NCBI RefSeq assembly: GCF_000716715.1 | Contig: NZ_JNYJ01000055.1 | Coordinates: 1 to 55,832 of the forward strand | DNA: 55,832 nt | Origin: Dactylosporangium aurantiacum | GTDB taxonomy: Bacteria > Actinomycetota > Actinomycetes > Mycobacteriales > Micromonosporaceae | Reading direction: 5' to 3' | Shown: one piece after another, positions 35,098 to 44,082 of the stretch | Position numbering within the stretch: the stretch's first letter is position 1 | Layout: the number at the start of each line of letters is the position of its first letter | Notes under the pieces: generated by a model | Told to the model about the DNA's origin: nothing | Seen by the model: only the letters and a program-made list of their open reading frames with translations | The model's database searches: none | Program-made: the position numbers and the translations under genes

Positions 35098-36294
35098 TCA
35101 GCCGATCACCCGGTCCCGGCCGGACTGGACCGCGAACCCGCCCATCACCGCGACCACCACGCACAGCACCGACAGCGGCAGCGTCCAGCCGTCGCTGGCG
35201 TCGCGCAGCGCGCCGATGACGACCGGGCCGCACGCGGCGAGCAGGTACCCGACGGACTGCGCCATCCCGGACAGCGCCGCGGCCTGCCGGTGGTCGACGG
35301 CGCGCAGGCCGAACAGCGACAGGCACAGCACCAGCGACATCCCGGCGCCGAAACCGGCGCTGACCAGCCACACCACGACGGCCGCCGGCGCCAGCAGCAG
35401 GCCCCCGACGCCGAGCAGGATCAGCGCGGCGCACAGCAGCCCGGTGAGCCGCTGGTCGGGCAGGCGGCGCATGAGGTGCGGCGCGGCGAGGTTCGCCACG
35501 ACCGCGGAGATCAGGTACACGAACAGGTGCCAGCCGGCGGTCGTCGCGGCCACCCCGTGGTCCTGCTCGATGCTGGGCAGCCAGGCGATCATCACGTAGA
35601 AGACCATCGACTGCAGCCCCATAAACAGGGTGACCTGCCAGCCGATCGCGCTGCGCCACGGCGAGCGGTGCGCGGCCGCCTCCCCCGCCGCACCCGGGCC
35701 GGGCGGGCGGTGGCGCAGCTGCGGCAGCCAGACCGCGGCCGCGATCACGGCCAGCCCCACCCAGCACCCCAGCGCCACCCGCCAGCCGGCGGGCGAGTCA
35801 CCGGCGATCGGCACCGCCACCCCGGACGCGACCGCCGCGATGACGCTCTGCGTCGCGGAGTACGCGCCGGACAGCTGCGCCACCCGGTCCGGGAAGTCGC
35901 GTTTGACGAGGCTGGGCAGCAGCACGTTGAAGCCCGCGATCGCCGCGCCGATCGCCACGGTGCCGGCCCAGATCGCGCCGGTCACCGGCACCGATCGCAG
36001 CACGATCCCGGCGGCGAGCACGGCGAGCCCGAGCCCGATGGTGCGCTCCAGCCCCAGCCGCCGCGCCACCAGCGGCGCGACGGGCGAGAAGCCGGCGAAC
36101 GCCAGCAGCGGCAGCGCGGTCAGCACCCCCGCCGCGGTGGCGGTGAGCCCGAGGTCGGCGCGTACGTCGTCGAGGACCGGCCCGACCGAGGTGAGCGCCG
36201 CGCGCAGGTTCGTGGCGATGAGCAGGATGCCGACCACGAGCAGCCCGGTGCGGTGCCGGGTCGCGGCGGCGGCCGGTGTGGCGACGGCGGTCAC
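35098..36294 (-). CDS. CynX/NimT-family MFS transporter
   Basis: A 398-residue 12-helix MFS protein of the cyanate/2-nitroimidazole group. The family signature at the start is LLVVGILLIATNLRAALTSVGP. Motif VKRDFPDRVAQLSGAYSATQ follows helix 4-5, and the second half begins WQVTLFMGLQSMVFYVMIAW. GTG 36294 overlaps the stop of the FadR-type regulator by GTGA, so the two genes are coupled and the regulator probably controls the transporter. The substrate of actinobacterial members is not known. Confidence 0.9.
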   Translation of the reverse strand: MTAVATPAAAATRHRTGLLVVGILLIATNLRAALTSVGPVLDDVRADLGLTATAAGVLTALPLLAFAGFSPVAPLVARRLGLERTIGLGLAVLAAGIVLRSVPVTGAIWAGTVAIGAAIAGFNVLLPSLVKRDFPDRVAQLSGAYSATQSVIAAVASGVAVPIAGDSPAGWRVALGCWVGLAVIAAAVWLPQLRHRPPGPGAAGEAAAHRSPWRSAIGWQVTLFMGLQSMVFYVMIAWLPSIEQDHGVAATTAGWHLFVYLISAVVANLAAPHLMRRLPDQRLTGLLCAALILLGVGGLLLAPAAVVVWLVSAGFGAGMSLVLCLSLFGLRAVDHRQAAALSGMAQSVGYLLAACGPVVIGALRDASDGWTLPLSVLCVVVAVMGGFAVQSGRDRVIG

Positions 36295-36986
36295 GCGGCA
36301 CCGCCCCGGTCGCGGTGCAGGATGTCCCGGCCCTCCTGGACCAGCGCCACGCTGCACGCCTCGGCGGCCTCGGGGTCACCGGCGGCGATCGCGTCGACGA
36401 GCCGGTGGTGCAGCTCGTGCACGGCCCGCTCCTCGTGCAGGGCGGCCGTGTCGGTGATCGTCTGCGTGATGACCGGGCTCAGGTGCTGGTACAGCTCCGC
36501 CAGCAGCGGGTTGCCGCCGGCGATGACGACCGCGCGGTGGAACGCGAAGTCGGCCTCGACGAACCCGGCCAGGTCGTCCGCGGCCCGCGCGGCGTCGCGC
36601 TGCTCGAGCAGCTCGCGCATCCGGGCGACGTCCTCCTCACCGGCGTGCGTGGCGGCCCGCCGGGCCCCCCGGTGCTCCAGCAGCGCCCGCACCTCCAACG
36701 CGTCGTCGGGGTCCGCGGCCGCGACCCGCCGGGTCAGCGACACCTGCAGCTCGCTGTCGGCCCGCACGTACGTGCCGTCGCCGGGCCTCGCCTCCAGCAG
36801 CCCGAGGTGGACCAGCGCGCTCAACGCCTCCCGCACCGTGTTGCGGCTGACGCCAAGCTGCTCGGTCAGCCGGTGCTCGGGCGGAATGCGGGTCCCGACG
36901 GGCCACTCCCCCTGCGCGATCAACGCCCTGAACTGCGCGGTGACCTGCATGGCAAGCGGCACGCCCCGACGAGGGCTCGACAGCAT
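36291..36986 (-). CDS. FadR/GntR-family transcriptional regulator
   Basis: A 231-residue GntR regulator of the FadR subfamily. ATG 36986 (MLSSPRRGVPLAMQ) is used because GGAGG lies six bases upstream, whereas the earlier in-frame ATG lies inside the operator palindrome. Winged helix at about 12-75 (HRLTEQLGVSRNTVREALSA, LEARPGDGTYVRA). The FCD effector domain follows, with a metal-ligand set (Asp in FVEADFAFHRAV, His residues in ELHHRLVDAI). It is coupled to the CynX-type transporter. Confidence 0.9.
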   Translation of the reverse strand: MLSSPRRGVPLAMQVTAQFRALIAQGEWPVGTRIPPEHRLTEQLGVSRNTVREALSALVHLGLLEARPGDGTYVRADSELQVSLTRRVAAADPDDALEVRALLEHRGARRAATHAGEEDVARMRELLEQRDAARAADDLAGFVEADFAFHRAVVIAGGNPLLAELYQHLSPVITQTITDTAALHEERAVHELHHRLVDAIAAGDPEAAEACSVALVQEGRDILHRDRGGAA

Positions 36987-36995
36987 GCACGACCT

Positions 36996-37014
36996 CCAAA
37001 TGTTGGACATTTGG
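36996..37014. promoter_or_regulatory. FadR-type operator overlapping the regulator's own ribosome binding site
   Basis: CCAAATGTTGGACATTTGG is a perfect 8+3+8 palindrome. On the minus strand it runs straight into GGAGG, the ribosome binding site of the regulator gene. A second partial copy, AGGACATTTGC, lies at 37020-37030. Binding here would block expression of the regulator-transporter unit. Confidence 0.7.
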
Positions 37015-37067
37015 ATTGTAGGACATTTGCAGCCCCTGTCGAGGGGCAGCCTGATGCTTGCGGGCGG

Positions 37068-37808
37068 TCAGGTGAGGTCGACGTCGCCGTCGCTGGACCA
37101 GACGCGTTGAAGGCGGGGCATGCGGCGCAGCAGGGTCAGCAGGGCTTCGTCCGGCTCGAACGGCAGCGCGAGCTCCTCGAGGGCGGTCAGTTCGCCGATC
37201 CACGCCGGGATCTCCTGGATCTCGTTCCACCACAGGCCGAGGCTGCGCAGGTTCGTCAGCGGGCGGATCCACGCCGGCACGGTGCCGAGCGCGTTGCCGG
37301 ACAGTTCGAGCCGGGTCAGGCCGGTGAGCCGGCCGAGCGTGTCGGGCAGGCTGTCCGGCTCGTCCCTGAACCAGCCGAGGTACAGGTCCAGCTCGGTGAG
37401 GCCGGTCAGGTCGCCGATGCTGTCGGGGAGCCGGTCCGACCTGGTGTCGATCAGGGTCAGGGAGGTGAGCCCGGTCAGCCGGCCGAGGATGTCGAGGGGC
37501 TCGCCCTCCAGGTTGTTCTCGCTCAGGTCGAGCGCCCGCAGCCCGGTGAGGTCGCCGATCACGTCGGGGATGTGATCGATGGCGTTGTGCTGGAGGTTGA
37601 GCTCGGCCAGGTGGTCCAGCTCGGTCAACCAGCCGGGCAGCTCGTCGATGCCGTTGAACTGCAGGTTCAGCGACGTCAGGTGGGTGAGCTGCCGCACGGC
37701 GTCGGGGAGCTCGCGCAGGCGGCAGCGGGACAGGTCGAGGGCCGGCGAACCCGCGGCGCGCGCGGCCTCGATGCGTTGCGTCGCGTCCGGGGTTTCCACC
37801 GCGTCCAT
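37068..37808 (-). CDS. Leucine-rich repeat protein, 246 aa
   Basis: A soluble LRR protein with about eight repeats of 21-24 residues, each of the form LTxLxxLxLxxNxxxxxPxxI (for example LTSLNLQFNGIDELPGWL and LAELNLQHNAIDHIPDVI). One repeat near the centre is longer (LYLGWFRDEPDSLPDTLG). The repeats follow the small bacterial type, and no kinase, GTPase or signal peptide is attached. It probably serves as a protein-binding scaffold; the partner is unknown. ATG 37808 lacks a clear ribosome binding site. Confidence 0.88.
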   Translation of the reverse strand: MDAVETPDATQRIEAARAAGSPALDLSRCRLRELPDAVRQLTHLTSLNLQFNGIDELPGWLTELDHLAELNLQHNAIDHIPDVIGDLTGLRALDLSENNLEGEPLDILGRLTGLTSLTLIDTRSDRLPDSIGDLTGLTELDLYLGWFRDEPDSLPDTLGRLTGLTRLELSGNALGTVPAWIRPLTNLRSLGLWWNEIQEIPAWIGELTALEELALPFEPDEALLTLLRRMPRLQRVWSSDGDVDLT

Positions 37809-37827
37809 CGGTGGATGGTAATGCCGG

Positions 37828-38361
37828 TTACCGGCGGGCGAGCCGGATCGCCGACGCGAGAAAGAAGATGCCGCCCACGGTGGCGTAGCCGGCGAGGTTG
37901 GCCAGCGTCGGTTCGCCCGCGGAGGCCATCACGACGAACGCCGCGCCGGCCAGGACCGACAGGCCGCCGCTGAGGATCATCGGCCACTGCCCGCCGAGAC
38001 CGCGCCGGGTGATCCCCACGTACAGCTGGACCAGGCCGGACACGATCGCCCAGGCGCCCCACACGCGCAGCACGGCGGGGATGCCTGAGGCGGCGGCGAC
38101 GGCCACGCCGGCGGTGGCGAGGAGGCTGACGGCGATGTTCACGTACAGGCCGGGGGCGCGCGACGAGCGGGCGTCGACGACCGCGGCGGCCACGTCGAAC
38201 AGGGGGTACAGCACGAGCAGCGCGACCGCGACCGGGCCCAGGTCGGTGGCGGTCGTGAGCAGCGCGGCGGCCCACAGCACCGCGAAGCCGGCGCGGACGA
38301 AGTACAGGCGGCGCAGGGCGGACGCGGTGCTGGCGGGGGCCGGTGCGGCAACGGTGGTCAT
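37828..38361 (-). CDS. Small membrane protein, HdeD/DUF308-like
   Basis: A 177-residue membrane protein with six short helices. It starts at ATG 38361 with GGAGG five bases upstream. Helix pairs such as FVRAGFAVLWAAALLTTA, LYVNIAVSLLATAGVAVA and the SGGLSVLAGAAFVVMASAG helix resemble the DUF308/HdeD fold; assignment is moderate. It is divergent from a TetR regulator, and GAACGTTC palindromes lie in the shared region, so it is the likely target of that repressor. Confidence 0.75.
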   Translation of the reverse strand: MTTVAAPAPASTASALRRLYFVRAGFAVLWAAALLTTATDLGPVAVALLVLYPLFDVAAAVVDARSSRAPGLYVNIAVSLLATAGVAVAAASGIPAVLRVWGAWAIVSGLVQLYVGITRRGLGGQWPMILSGGLSVLAGAAFVVMASAGEPTLANLAGYATVGGIFFLASAIRLARR

Positions 38362-38383
38362 GGCAACCTCCAAGGGGGAGAAC

Positions 38384-38444
38384 GAACGTTCTGTCCCCGC
38401 AGACGATGCCCGCTGCCCTGGCCGTTGTCAAGACCGAACGTTCT
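38384..38444. promoter_or_regulatory. Two GAACGTTC operators of the TetR at 38464
   Basis: CGAACGTTCT occurs at 38384-38393 and again at 38435-38444, each holding the 8-base palindrome GAACGTTC. The second lies between a TTGTCA hexamer (38425-38430) and TAGCAT (38451-38456) in front of the tetR gene; the first lies just upstream of the membrane-protein gene. The pair suits control of both genes by the TetR protein. Confidence 0.65.
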
Positions 38445-38463
38445 CTCTGCTAGCATCGGCATC

Positions 38464-39036
38464 ATGAGCAGCGACGTCGACAACCGGCCGTCAGAGGCGC
38501 GGCTGCGGCTGCTCACCACGGCGAGCGAGATCTTCTACGCCGAGGGGATCCACGCCGTCGGCGTCGACCGGATCATCGCCGAGGCCAAGGTGACCCGGGC
38601 CACCTTCTACCGGCACTTCCCCGGCAAGGAGGACCTGATCCTCGCGTACCTGCGCGAGGCCGACCGGATGATCCGCGGCCAGGTCGACGCGGCCGCCACG
38701 GGCGACCTGCCGCCGGCCGACGCGCTGCGGGCCGTCGCCGAGGCCATCGCGCACGGCATCCGGTCCCCCGGGTTCCGCGGCTGCGCCTTCCTCAACGCCG
38801 TCGCCGAGTACCCGGACCCCGGCCACCCCGTCCACCAGGCCGTCCTCGCCCACCGGCAGTGGTTCCTCGACACCGTGACGGCGCTGCTGGCCCGCATCGA
38901 CCCGGCGGTCGCCGGGCCCGCCGCTCGGCACTACGTGATGCTCCGCGACGGGGCGATGGCGGCCGGCTGCCTGTTCGACCCCGACCTGGTCTGCGAGACC
39001 TTCCTGCAGGGAGTCGAAGGGCTCGTCAGCCGGTGA
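38464..39036 (+). CDS. TetR-family regulator
   Basis: A 190-residue TetR protein starting at ATG 38464, eight bases after a TAGCAT box, so translation may be nearly leaderless. Helix-turn-helix at about 14-58 (LLTTASEIFYAEGIHAVG; VTRATFYRHFPGKEDLI). Helical ligand domain includes FRGCAFLNAVAEYPDPGHP, typical of the TetR_C33/AcrR-like branch. Divergent from the DUF308-like gene. Its last 11 bases overlap the end of the convergent GMC oxidoreductase gene. Confidence 0.92.
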   Translation: MSSDVDNRPSEARLRLLTTASEIFYAEGIHAVGVDRIIAEAKVTRATFYRHFPGKEDLILAYLREADRMIRGQVDAAATGDLPPADALRAVAEAIAHGIRSPGFRGCAFLNAVAEYPDPGHPVHQAVLAHRQWFLDTVTALLARIDPAVAGPAARHYVMLRDGAMAAGCLFDPDLVCETFLQGVEGLVSR

Positions 39037-40789
39037 GGTGCCGGGCCAGCCGCAGGCTCAGCGCTGCGAGGGTCAGCGTCGGGTTCGCCGCCGGCGAGCT
39101 GGCGAAGACCGAGTTGTCGCAGGCGTAGAGGTTCTCGTACGCGTGGAAGCGCAGGTCCGCGTCGACCACCGACGCGCCGGCGGCGCCCATGCGCAGCGTG
39201 CCGACCTCGTGCGCGACCCCGCCGAGCTTCGCCGTCGCCAGGTCGAGGGTCTCGCCCGCGAGCGGCTCGGCGCCCAGCCCGGCCAGGACGGTGCCGGCGA
39301 CGTCGCGTACCTCGTCGAGGAGCGCCGCCGGGAGCGGGTACGGCTGGACATCCACCCGCACCGGCCGTTCGGGCGGGCCGTCCAGCTGGACGACGTTGGT
39401 CTCCACGAGCGGCGCGTTGAACAGGAACACGATCTCGCCCAGCGTGGCGTCGCCCTTGACCTCGCGGTGCCGGCGCAGGTTGTCCGCATCGACGTAGCGG
39501 CCCTGGTTGAAGTCGGCGCCGAGCTCCACGACGACGTTGTACGGGTGGTTGTCGGGGCTGGTGGCGCGGTGCCTGGACCACACCTTCGCCGACGCCTGGG
39601 CCGCGGCGGACGGCGAACCGGCCGGCAGCGAGAAGTGGGTGAACATGATCGGGTGGTCGGTGATGCCGCGCCCGATCAGCCCGGCCGGGTCCTCCAGCTG
39701 CGACTGCAGCGCGATCTTCGCCGACTCGATCGTGCCGGCGCACAGCACGACGGTGTCCGCCCGGTACGTGCGCTGCCGGCGGCCGAGCAGGTCCCAGCAG
39801 ACGACGCCGGTCGCGCGGGCACCGTCGAGGAGCACCCGCTGCACGGCGTGGTTGAGGTTCACGGTGGGGCGGCGGGCGCCGGCGTCGACCGCCAGCCGGT
39901 CCTCGCACAGCAGGTCGGCGGTGGAGAACATCCCGCCGGGCACGGACAGCGGCGTGTACCCCTGGTACTGCACCGCCACGGGCGCGTCGAGGTGGTCGAA
40001 GTCCGGCAGCAGCTCGCCGAGGCGCCGCTTGGTCTGCTCCTGGAACGGCGAGCCGAGCGGCCCGTTGCGGTTGAGCGCGTCCTCGGCGAGCCGGTAGCCG
40101 GTGGTGGTGAGGTACTCCGCGACCGGCGCCGGCCAGCCGGCCAGCTCCCACGCGCCCATCCGCGGGATCAGCCCGCCCCAGAAGACCGAGCGCCCGCCGA
40201 GGTTGAACGCCTGCGCCCCGCCGAAGAACGAGCCGGGCACGTTGACGTAGTTGGCGAAGCTGAAGTCGGGGAACAGCCCCCACACGTTCTTGTCGAACTG
40301 CCCGATCCGCAGCCGCCGGGGCAGGTTCGCCACGTGGGTCGGGAACAGCAGCGATCCCGCCTCCAGCACCAGTACGTCCGCGCCGGCATCACTGAGCTGG
40401 TCGGCGAGCAGCCCGCCGCCCATGCCGGAGCCGACCACGATCACGTCGTAGACGTGGTTCTCGTCGTGCGCCGGTGGGAACAGCAGCCGCTGGACCCGCC
40501 CGTTCTCCGTCGCGACCGCCGGCTCCGGCGCGAACGTGACCGCCGCGTCGGTGAAGTCGTACCGGCCGCCGGGCTCCGGCACCACCTCGAGGTCGTCGCC
40601 GGTCATCCAGGTGAGCCCGTCGAGCACGAACTTGAACACGAACGGGCCGGGCCGGTCCTGCAGCGCGTACGTCCACGCGCCGTCGGTGAAGACGCCGGGA
40701 TGGTCCACGGTCCAGCCGTCGCCGGCGGTGCGCAGCACCACGGACTCGTCCGGCGGGTGGAGCTCGGTCAGGAAGCGCACCTCGAACAC
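39026..40789 (-). CDS. GMC-family oxidoreductase with an extra N-terminal beta domain
   Basis: A 587-residue flavoenzyme. The FAD motif (VYDVIVVGSGMGGGLLADQL) does not begin until about residue 113, whereas GMC proteins usually start with it. Residues 1-95 form a beta-rich domain (VVLRTAGDGWTVDHPGVF, WTYALQDRPGPFVFKFVLDG) resembling an E-set or CBM48-like starch-binding fold. Catalytic region: His in GGVAHEVGTLRMG and the conserved SSPAANPTLTLAAL end. The second GMC block is VLCAGTIESAKIAL. It lacks a signal peptide. Substrate may be a sugar, sterol or alcohol; the N-terminal domain hints at a carbohydrate, but that is inference. Confidence 0.88.
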   Translation of the reverse strand: MFEVRFLTELHPPDESVVLRTAGDGWTVDHPGVFTDGAWTYALQDRPGPFVFKFVLDGLTWMTGDDLEVVPEPGGRYDFTDAAVTFAPEPAVATENGRVQRLLFPPAHDENHVYDVIVVGSGMGGGLLADQLSDAGADVLVLEAGSLLFPTHVANLPRRLRIGQFDKNVWGLFPDFSFANYVNVPGSFFGGAQAFNLGGRSVFWGGLIPRMGAWELAGWPAPVAEYLTTTGYRLAEDALNRNGPLGSPFQEQTKRRLGELLPDFDHLDAPVAVQYQGYTPLSVPGGMFSTADLLCEDRLAVDAGARRPTVNLNHAVQRVLLDGARATGVVCWDLLGRRQRTYRADTVVLCAGTIESAKIALQSQLEDPAGLIGRGITDHPIMFTHFSLPAGSPSAAAQASAKVWSRHRATSPDNHPYNVVVELGADFNQGRYVDADNLRRHREVKGDATLGEIVFLFNAPLVETNVVQLDGPPERPVRVDVQPYPLPAALLDEVRDVAGTVLAGLGAEPLAGETLDLATAKLGGVAHEVGTLRMGAAGASVVDADLRFHAYENLYACDNSVFASSPAANPTLTLAALSLRLARHLTG

Positions 40790-40844
40790 GGCACCAGCCT
40801 CGCATCGGATTGTTGCGCGCGGGTGTCCATCACCGGCAAAGGCG

Positions 40845-43304
40845 TCACGGCCCGGCGCCGGCGCCGGGGCTCTCGCGGGCGCCCGGGTCGGTGGCCGGTG
40901 CGGGACCGGTCGCCAGCAGCGCCACGACCGCCGCGCCGGCGACCGCGGTGGCGGCCGTGGTCAGGCCCGCCACCACCACCGTGCCGACCGGCGCCACCAG
41001 GGCCCGGGCGCTGCGCACGTTGCGGACCCGGTCCCAGGAGTAGCCGGCCGCCCGGGCCAGCCACCGCTCCCACAGCAGGCTCAGCACCCCGATGAACATG
41101 ACCAGCTGCCCCACCCGGATCAACACGGCGAGCAGCACCTCACCGGCCGACACCGGGGTGAGCACCGACGACTCACCGGTGACCCGGCCGGGCAGGTCGA
41201 ACAGCGGCAGGACCTCGATGCCGAGCAGCGCCACCGCGAACGCCGCGCCCTTCGTGACCGGGCCGTCGCCGCGCAGCAGGGGGTACAGGTAGCCGAACAG
41301 CAGCGCGTAGACGAACCAGCGGCCCATGTGCGCGGCCAGCTCCACCAGGTCGGCGACCGTCCGCCAGCGCATCGCCGCCGCGGCGCTGTCCGGGGCCAGC
41401 AGCGCGAACGTCTCGTAGCCCACGAGCAGCGCGGCGACCGGCGCGGCGTAGGCGAGGGCGCGCACCGCGTTGGGCCACGGCGCGGCGCCGCCGCCGGTCG
41501 ACAGCGCGTCGAGGGAGGTGACGGCGCGCGACGGCACCGGCAGCCGGGCCGCCTCGTCCAGCTCGTGCTGGGCCGCGTCGTACGCCGCCAGCCGTACCTC
41601 CTCGGCACCCAGGCGGGCGCGGGCCTTGCGGTACAGGTCGTGCGCGCTCGCCTCGGCCAGGCGCCGGCGGGTCTCCTGGCCGACGAGCGTGCGGTGCCGG
41701 TCGCGGTCGACGCCGGCGAGCCGGACCGCGCGGGCCCGGCGCCCGGCGGGCACCGCCCACCGCCAGCCGAGCAGCAGCCACCCGGTGGCGGCCAGGTGCA
41801 CCCAGCTGAACGGGAACGGGTCGGTCGCGACGATCAGCAGCAGCACCAGCGCCGTGGCGAGGACCGTCCGGGAGCCGAGCGCCGCACCCCGGGTGCCCGC
41901 CCGGCGCAGGAACATCACGGCGTAGAGCCCGAACGCCAGCGCCGCGAGCCGGGTGACGGGCGGCAGGACGTACCCGTCGAAGGCGTAGAAGCCGAGGACG
42001 TCGCGCGGATCGGTGACCACCTGCACCGCCGGCACCGTGGCCAGGCCGCACAGCAGCAGCGCCGGCACCGCCCACGACCGACGCGGCGCCGCCACCGCGA
42101 GCGACACGGCGGCCACGGCGGTCACGCCCACCACGGTGAGCGTGAGCGGCAGGTCGAGCAGCGTCGCCGCGGCGCCGAAGGCGACCGCGACCCCCGCCGT
42201 CCAGACCACCGCCGCGCCGGCCGGCCCGGCGGCGGCCCGGCGGCCGGCCACGGCGGTCCCGGCGGCGACGGGCACCATCAGCGCCACCAGCGGCCACCGC
42301 ACCGACCCCTCCGCGGCGAACACCGCCACGACGACCCAGGTCGTGAGCACCGCGCCGGCGACCGCGTATCCGCTGACCCGCCACCGCGCCGCCGCCTGCG
42401 GGCGCAGCACCGGCGCGAACCCGGCGACGACGACCAGCACGAGCAGGCTGGCCAGCATCCCGTCGCCGCTGAAGTACCGCCACGACGCCACCGCGGCGAC
42501 GACGCCGAGAGCCGCGCCGAGCACGCCGGCGGTCCGCGACACGACGGCGAACCGCGACCGGTTGCGCACGGCCCGCACCAGCACCAGCCACGGCGCGGTC
42601 GTGACGAGGCACCACACCAGCCACGGCCAGGCAGCCTGCAGGGCGGTCACGACATAGCCGACGGCGTCGTAAGGGTATGCGGCGTCCGTCCGGGCCGCCG
42701 CCGGTACGTCGTCCGCGAACCACACGTCGACCATCTGCGGCGGCCCGGAGAAGTACACGAGCCGCGGCCGCAGCTCGGCGGGCTCCGGGTCGACCCGGCC
42801 GATCACCACGTCACCGGCGCGGACCGTCAGCCAGCGGTGGACACGCTGGGCTGCGACGTTGGCGGTGCTGTCGAAGGTGCCGAGGAACAGCCGCTCCGAG
42901 ACGCTGCCGGCGTAGCGGAACCGCAGCTTCGCCAGCGCCGCGCCCGCGGACCGCTCGACGGTCACCGGCGTGTTCACCGGCCCGTACGCGAGGTACTCGC
43001 CCAGGTCGGCGCCGTCGACGCGACCGGAGGCCAGCAGCGGCAGCAGCGGGTCGTCGGCCGGCACCCGCAGCTCGTAGGACACGGCGACGTCCAGCCGCTC
43101 CGCGCGCCCGGCGACGGTGACGTCCATGACCAGCTCCCGCTCCGGCTGGTCGGCCGCCCGGGCCCAGTCCGGCAGGTCCGCGCTGACGCCGGGCCGGCTC
43201 GCGAACCGCACCACCGGCTGCGCGTCGGTCGCGGCGAACCCGAGTCCACTCAGGACGGTCAGCCCGAGGGCGAACAGCAGCAACCATGCCTTCGGCGGCT
43301 TCAT
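40845..43304 (-). CDS. Large multi-spanning membrane protein, 819 aa, unknown function
   Basis: Not recognised with confidence. ATG 43304 (MKPPKAWLLLFALGL) begins a signal-anchor helix. Residues 40-230 are an extracytoplasmic beta-rich domain (ELVMDVTVAGRAERLDVAVSY; GTFDSTANVAAQRVHRWL). A long membrane part from about 230 has some 14-16 hydrophobic helices, interrupted by a cytoplasmic Arg-rich helical region near 570-640 (DRHRTLVGQETRRRLAEASA). The last 20 residues are Gly/Pro-rich. I see no catalytic motif, transporter signature or ATP site. It stands alone between the GMC gene and the CadD gene. Confidence 0.75.
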   Translation of the reverse strand: MKPPKAWLLLFALGLTVLSGLGFAATDAQPVVRFASRPGVSADLPDWARAADQPERELVMDVTVAGRAERLDVAVSYELRVPADDPLLPLLASGRVDGADLGEYLAYGPVNTPVTVERSAGAALAKLRFRYAGSVSERLFLGTFDSTANVAAQRVHRWLTVRAGDVVIGRVDPEPAELRPRLVYFSGPPQMVDVWFADDVPAAARTDAAYPYDAVGYVVTALQAAWPWLVWCLVTTAPWLVLVRAVRNRSRFAVVSRTAGVLGAALGVVAAVASWRYFSGDGMLASLLVLVVVAGFAPVLRPQAAARWRVSGYAVAGAVLTTWVVVAVFAAEGSVRWPLVALMVPVAAGTAVAGRRAAAGPAGAAVVWTAGVAVAFGAAATLLDLPLTLTVVGVTAVAAVSLAVAAPRRSWAVPALLLCGLATVPAVQVVTDPRDVLGFYAFDGYVLPPVTRLAALAFGLYAVMFLRRAGTRGAALGSRTVLATALVLLLIVATDPFPFSWVHLAATGWLLLGWRWAVPAGRRARAVRLAGVDRDRHRTLVGQETRRRLAEASAHDLYRKARARLGAEEVRLAAYDAAQHELDEAARLPVPSRAVTSLDALSTGGGAAPWPNAVRALAYAAPVAALLVGYETFALLAPDSAAAAMRWRTVADLVELAAHMGRWFVYALLFGYLYPLLRGDGPVTKGAAFAVALLGIEVLPLFDLPGRVTGESSVLTPVSAGEVLLAVLIRVGQLVMFIGVLSLLWERWLARAAGYSWDRVRNVRSARALVAPVGTVVVAGLTTAATAVAGAAVVALLATGPAPATDPGARESPGAGAGP

Positions 43305-43389
43305 GCCCCGAACGTAGCCACCACCGGTCCCGACGGGTATCGATCCGCCGGGCACCGTCCGCCCACCGGTCGTCGGTTCGCGGACGGCC

Positions 43390-43986
43390 TTACCGGCCGA
43401 AGGCGCCGCCCTCGACGAGGATGAGCAGGCCGAGGCCGACGAGGATTACCGGCAGCAGGACGTGCCCCCACCGGCTCAGCGCCCTGGCGACGAGCGGCCG
43501 GGTGGCGAAGTACCGCCCGGCGAGGACCCACACCGCGACCAGGACCAGGAAGACGGCGACGTACACGCTCATGCCGCCGGCGCCGGCGGTGGCGAAGACC
43601 GGGACGTAGACGCCGATGTTGTCGCCGCCGTTGGCGAAGGTGACGGCGGCGACCTCGAGTGACTTCGGTCCGCCGTCCGTGGCGGGCGCGTCCTCGTCGT
43701 CGTCGCCGCGGTGCCGCCACGCCTGCACGGCCGCCTTGACGCCCAGCCCGAGCGGCAGCAGCCCGAGGTACGGGATGACGTCCTCGGGCAGGAACGTCGC
43801 CCCGAACGCCGCGGCACCGGCGACGGCGAGAATGCCGGCGAAGCCGAGGTACTGCCCCGCGGCGATGCGGCGGGTCGCGTGCCGTTGCCCGGCGGCCCGC
43901 CCGAAGAACAGCGCGAGGATGAGGATGTCGTCGATGTTCGTGACGGCGAACAGGCCGATCGCCTGGCCGATGATGCCCAGCTGCAT
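43390..43986 (-). CDS. CadD-family cadmium resistance / cation transporter
   Basis: A 198-residue membrane protein of the CadD family. It begins GIIGQAIGLFAVTNIDDILIL, in which the N-I-D-D motif is diagnostic; a second related motif, TFANGGDNIGVYVPVF, lies in the second half. Five to six helices, with an acidic cytoplasmic loop (HRGDDDEDAPATDGG). Family members confer low-level cadmium resistance or act as cation exporters of the LysE superfamily. No metalloregulator lies beside it. Confidence 0.9.
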   Translation of the reverse strand: MQLGIIGQAIGLFAVTNIDDILILALFFGRAAGQRHATRRIAAGQYLGFAGILAVAGAAAFGATFLPEDVIPYLGLLPLGLGVKAAVQAWRHRGDDDEDAPATDGGPKSLEVAAVTFANGGDNIGVYVPVFATAGAGGMSVYVAVFLVLVAVWVLAGRYFATRPLVARALSRWGHVLLPVILVGLGLLILVEGGAFGR

Positions 43987-44082
43987 GGCCGGGTGCCGTT
44001 ACCGCGCCGGGCCGGCGCCGAGCGGTCCGGTTGCCCGGGCCGCCGACGCCGGCGCCTGTCGATCCGTCATGATCAGGGAACC

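Noticed and set aside
41173..42723. Long Arg/Gly-rich frame inside the 819-residue membrane protein gene
   Set aside because: It lies in another frame of the same strand with low-complexity shadow sequence, while the main frame has clear membrane helices.
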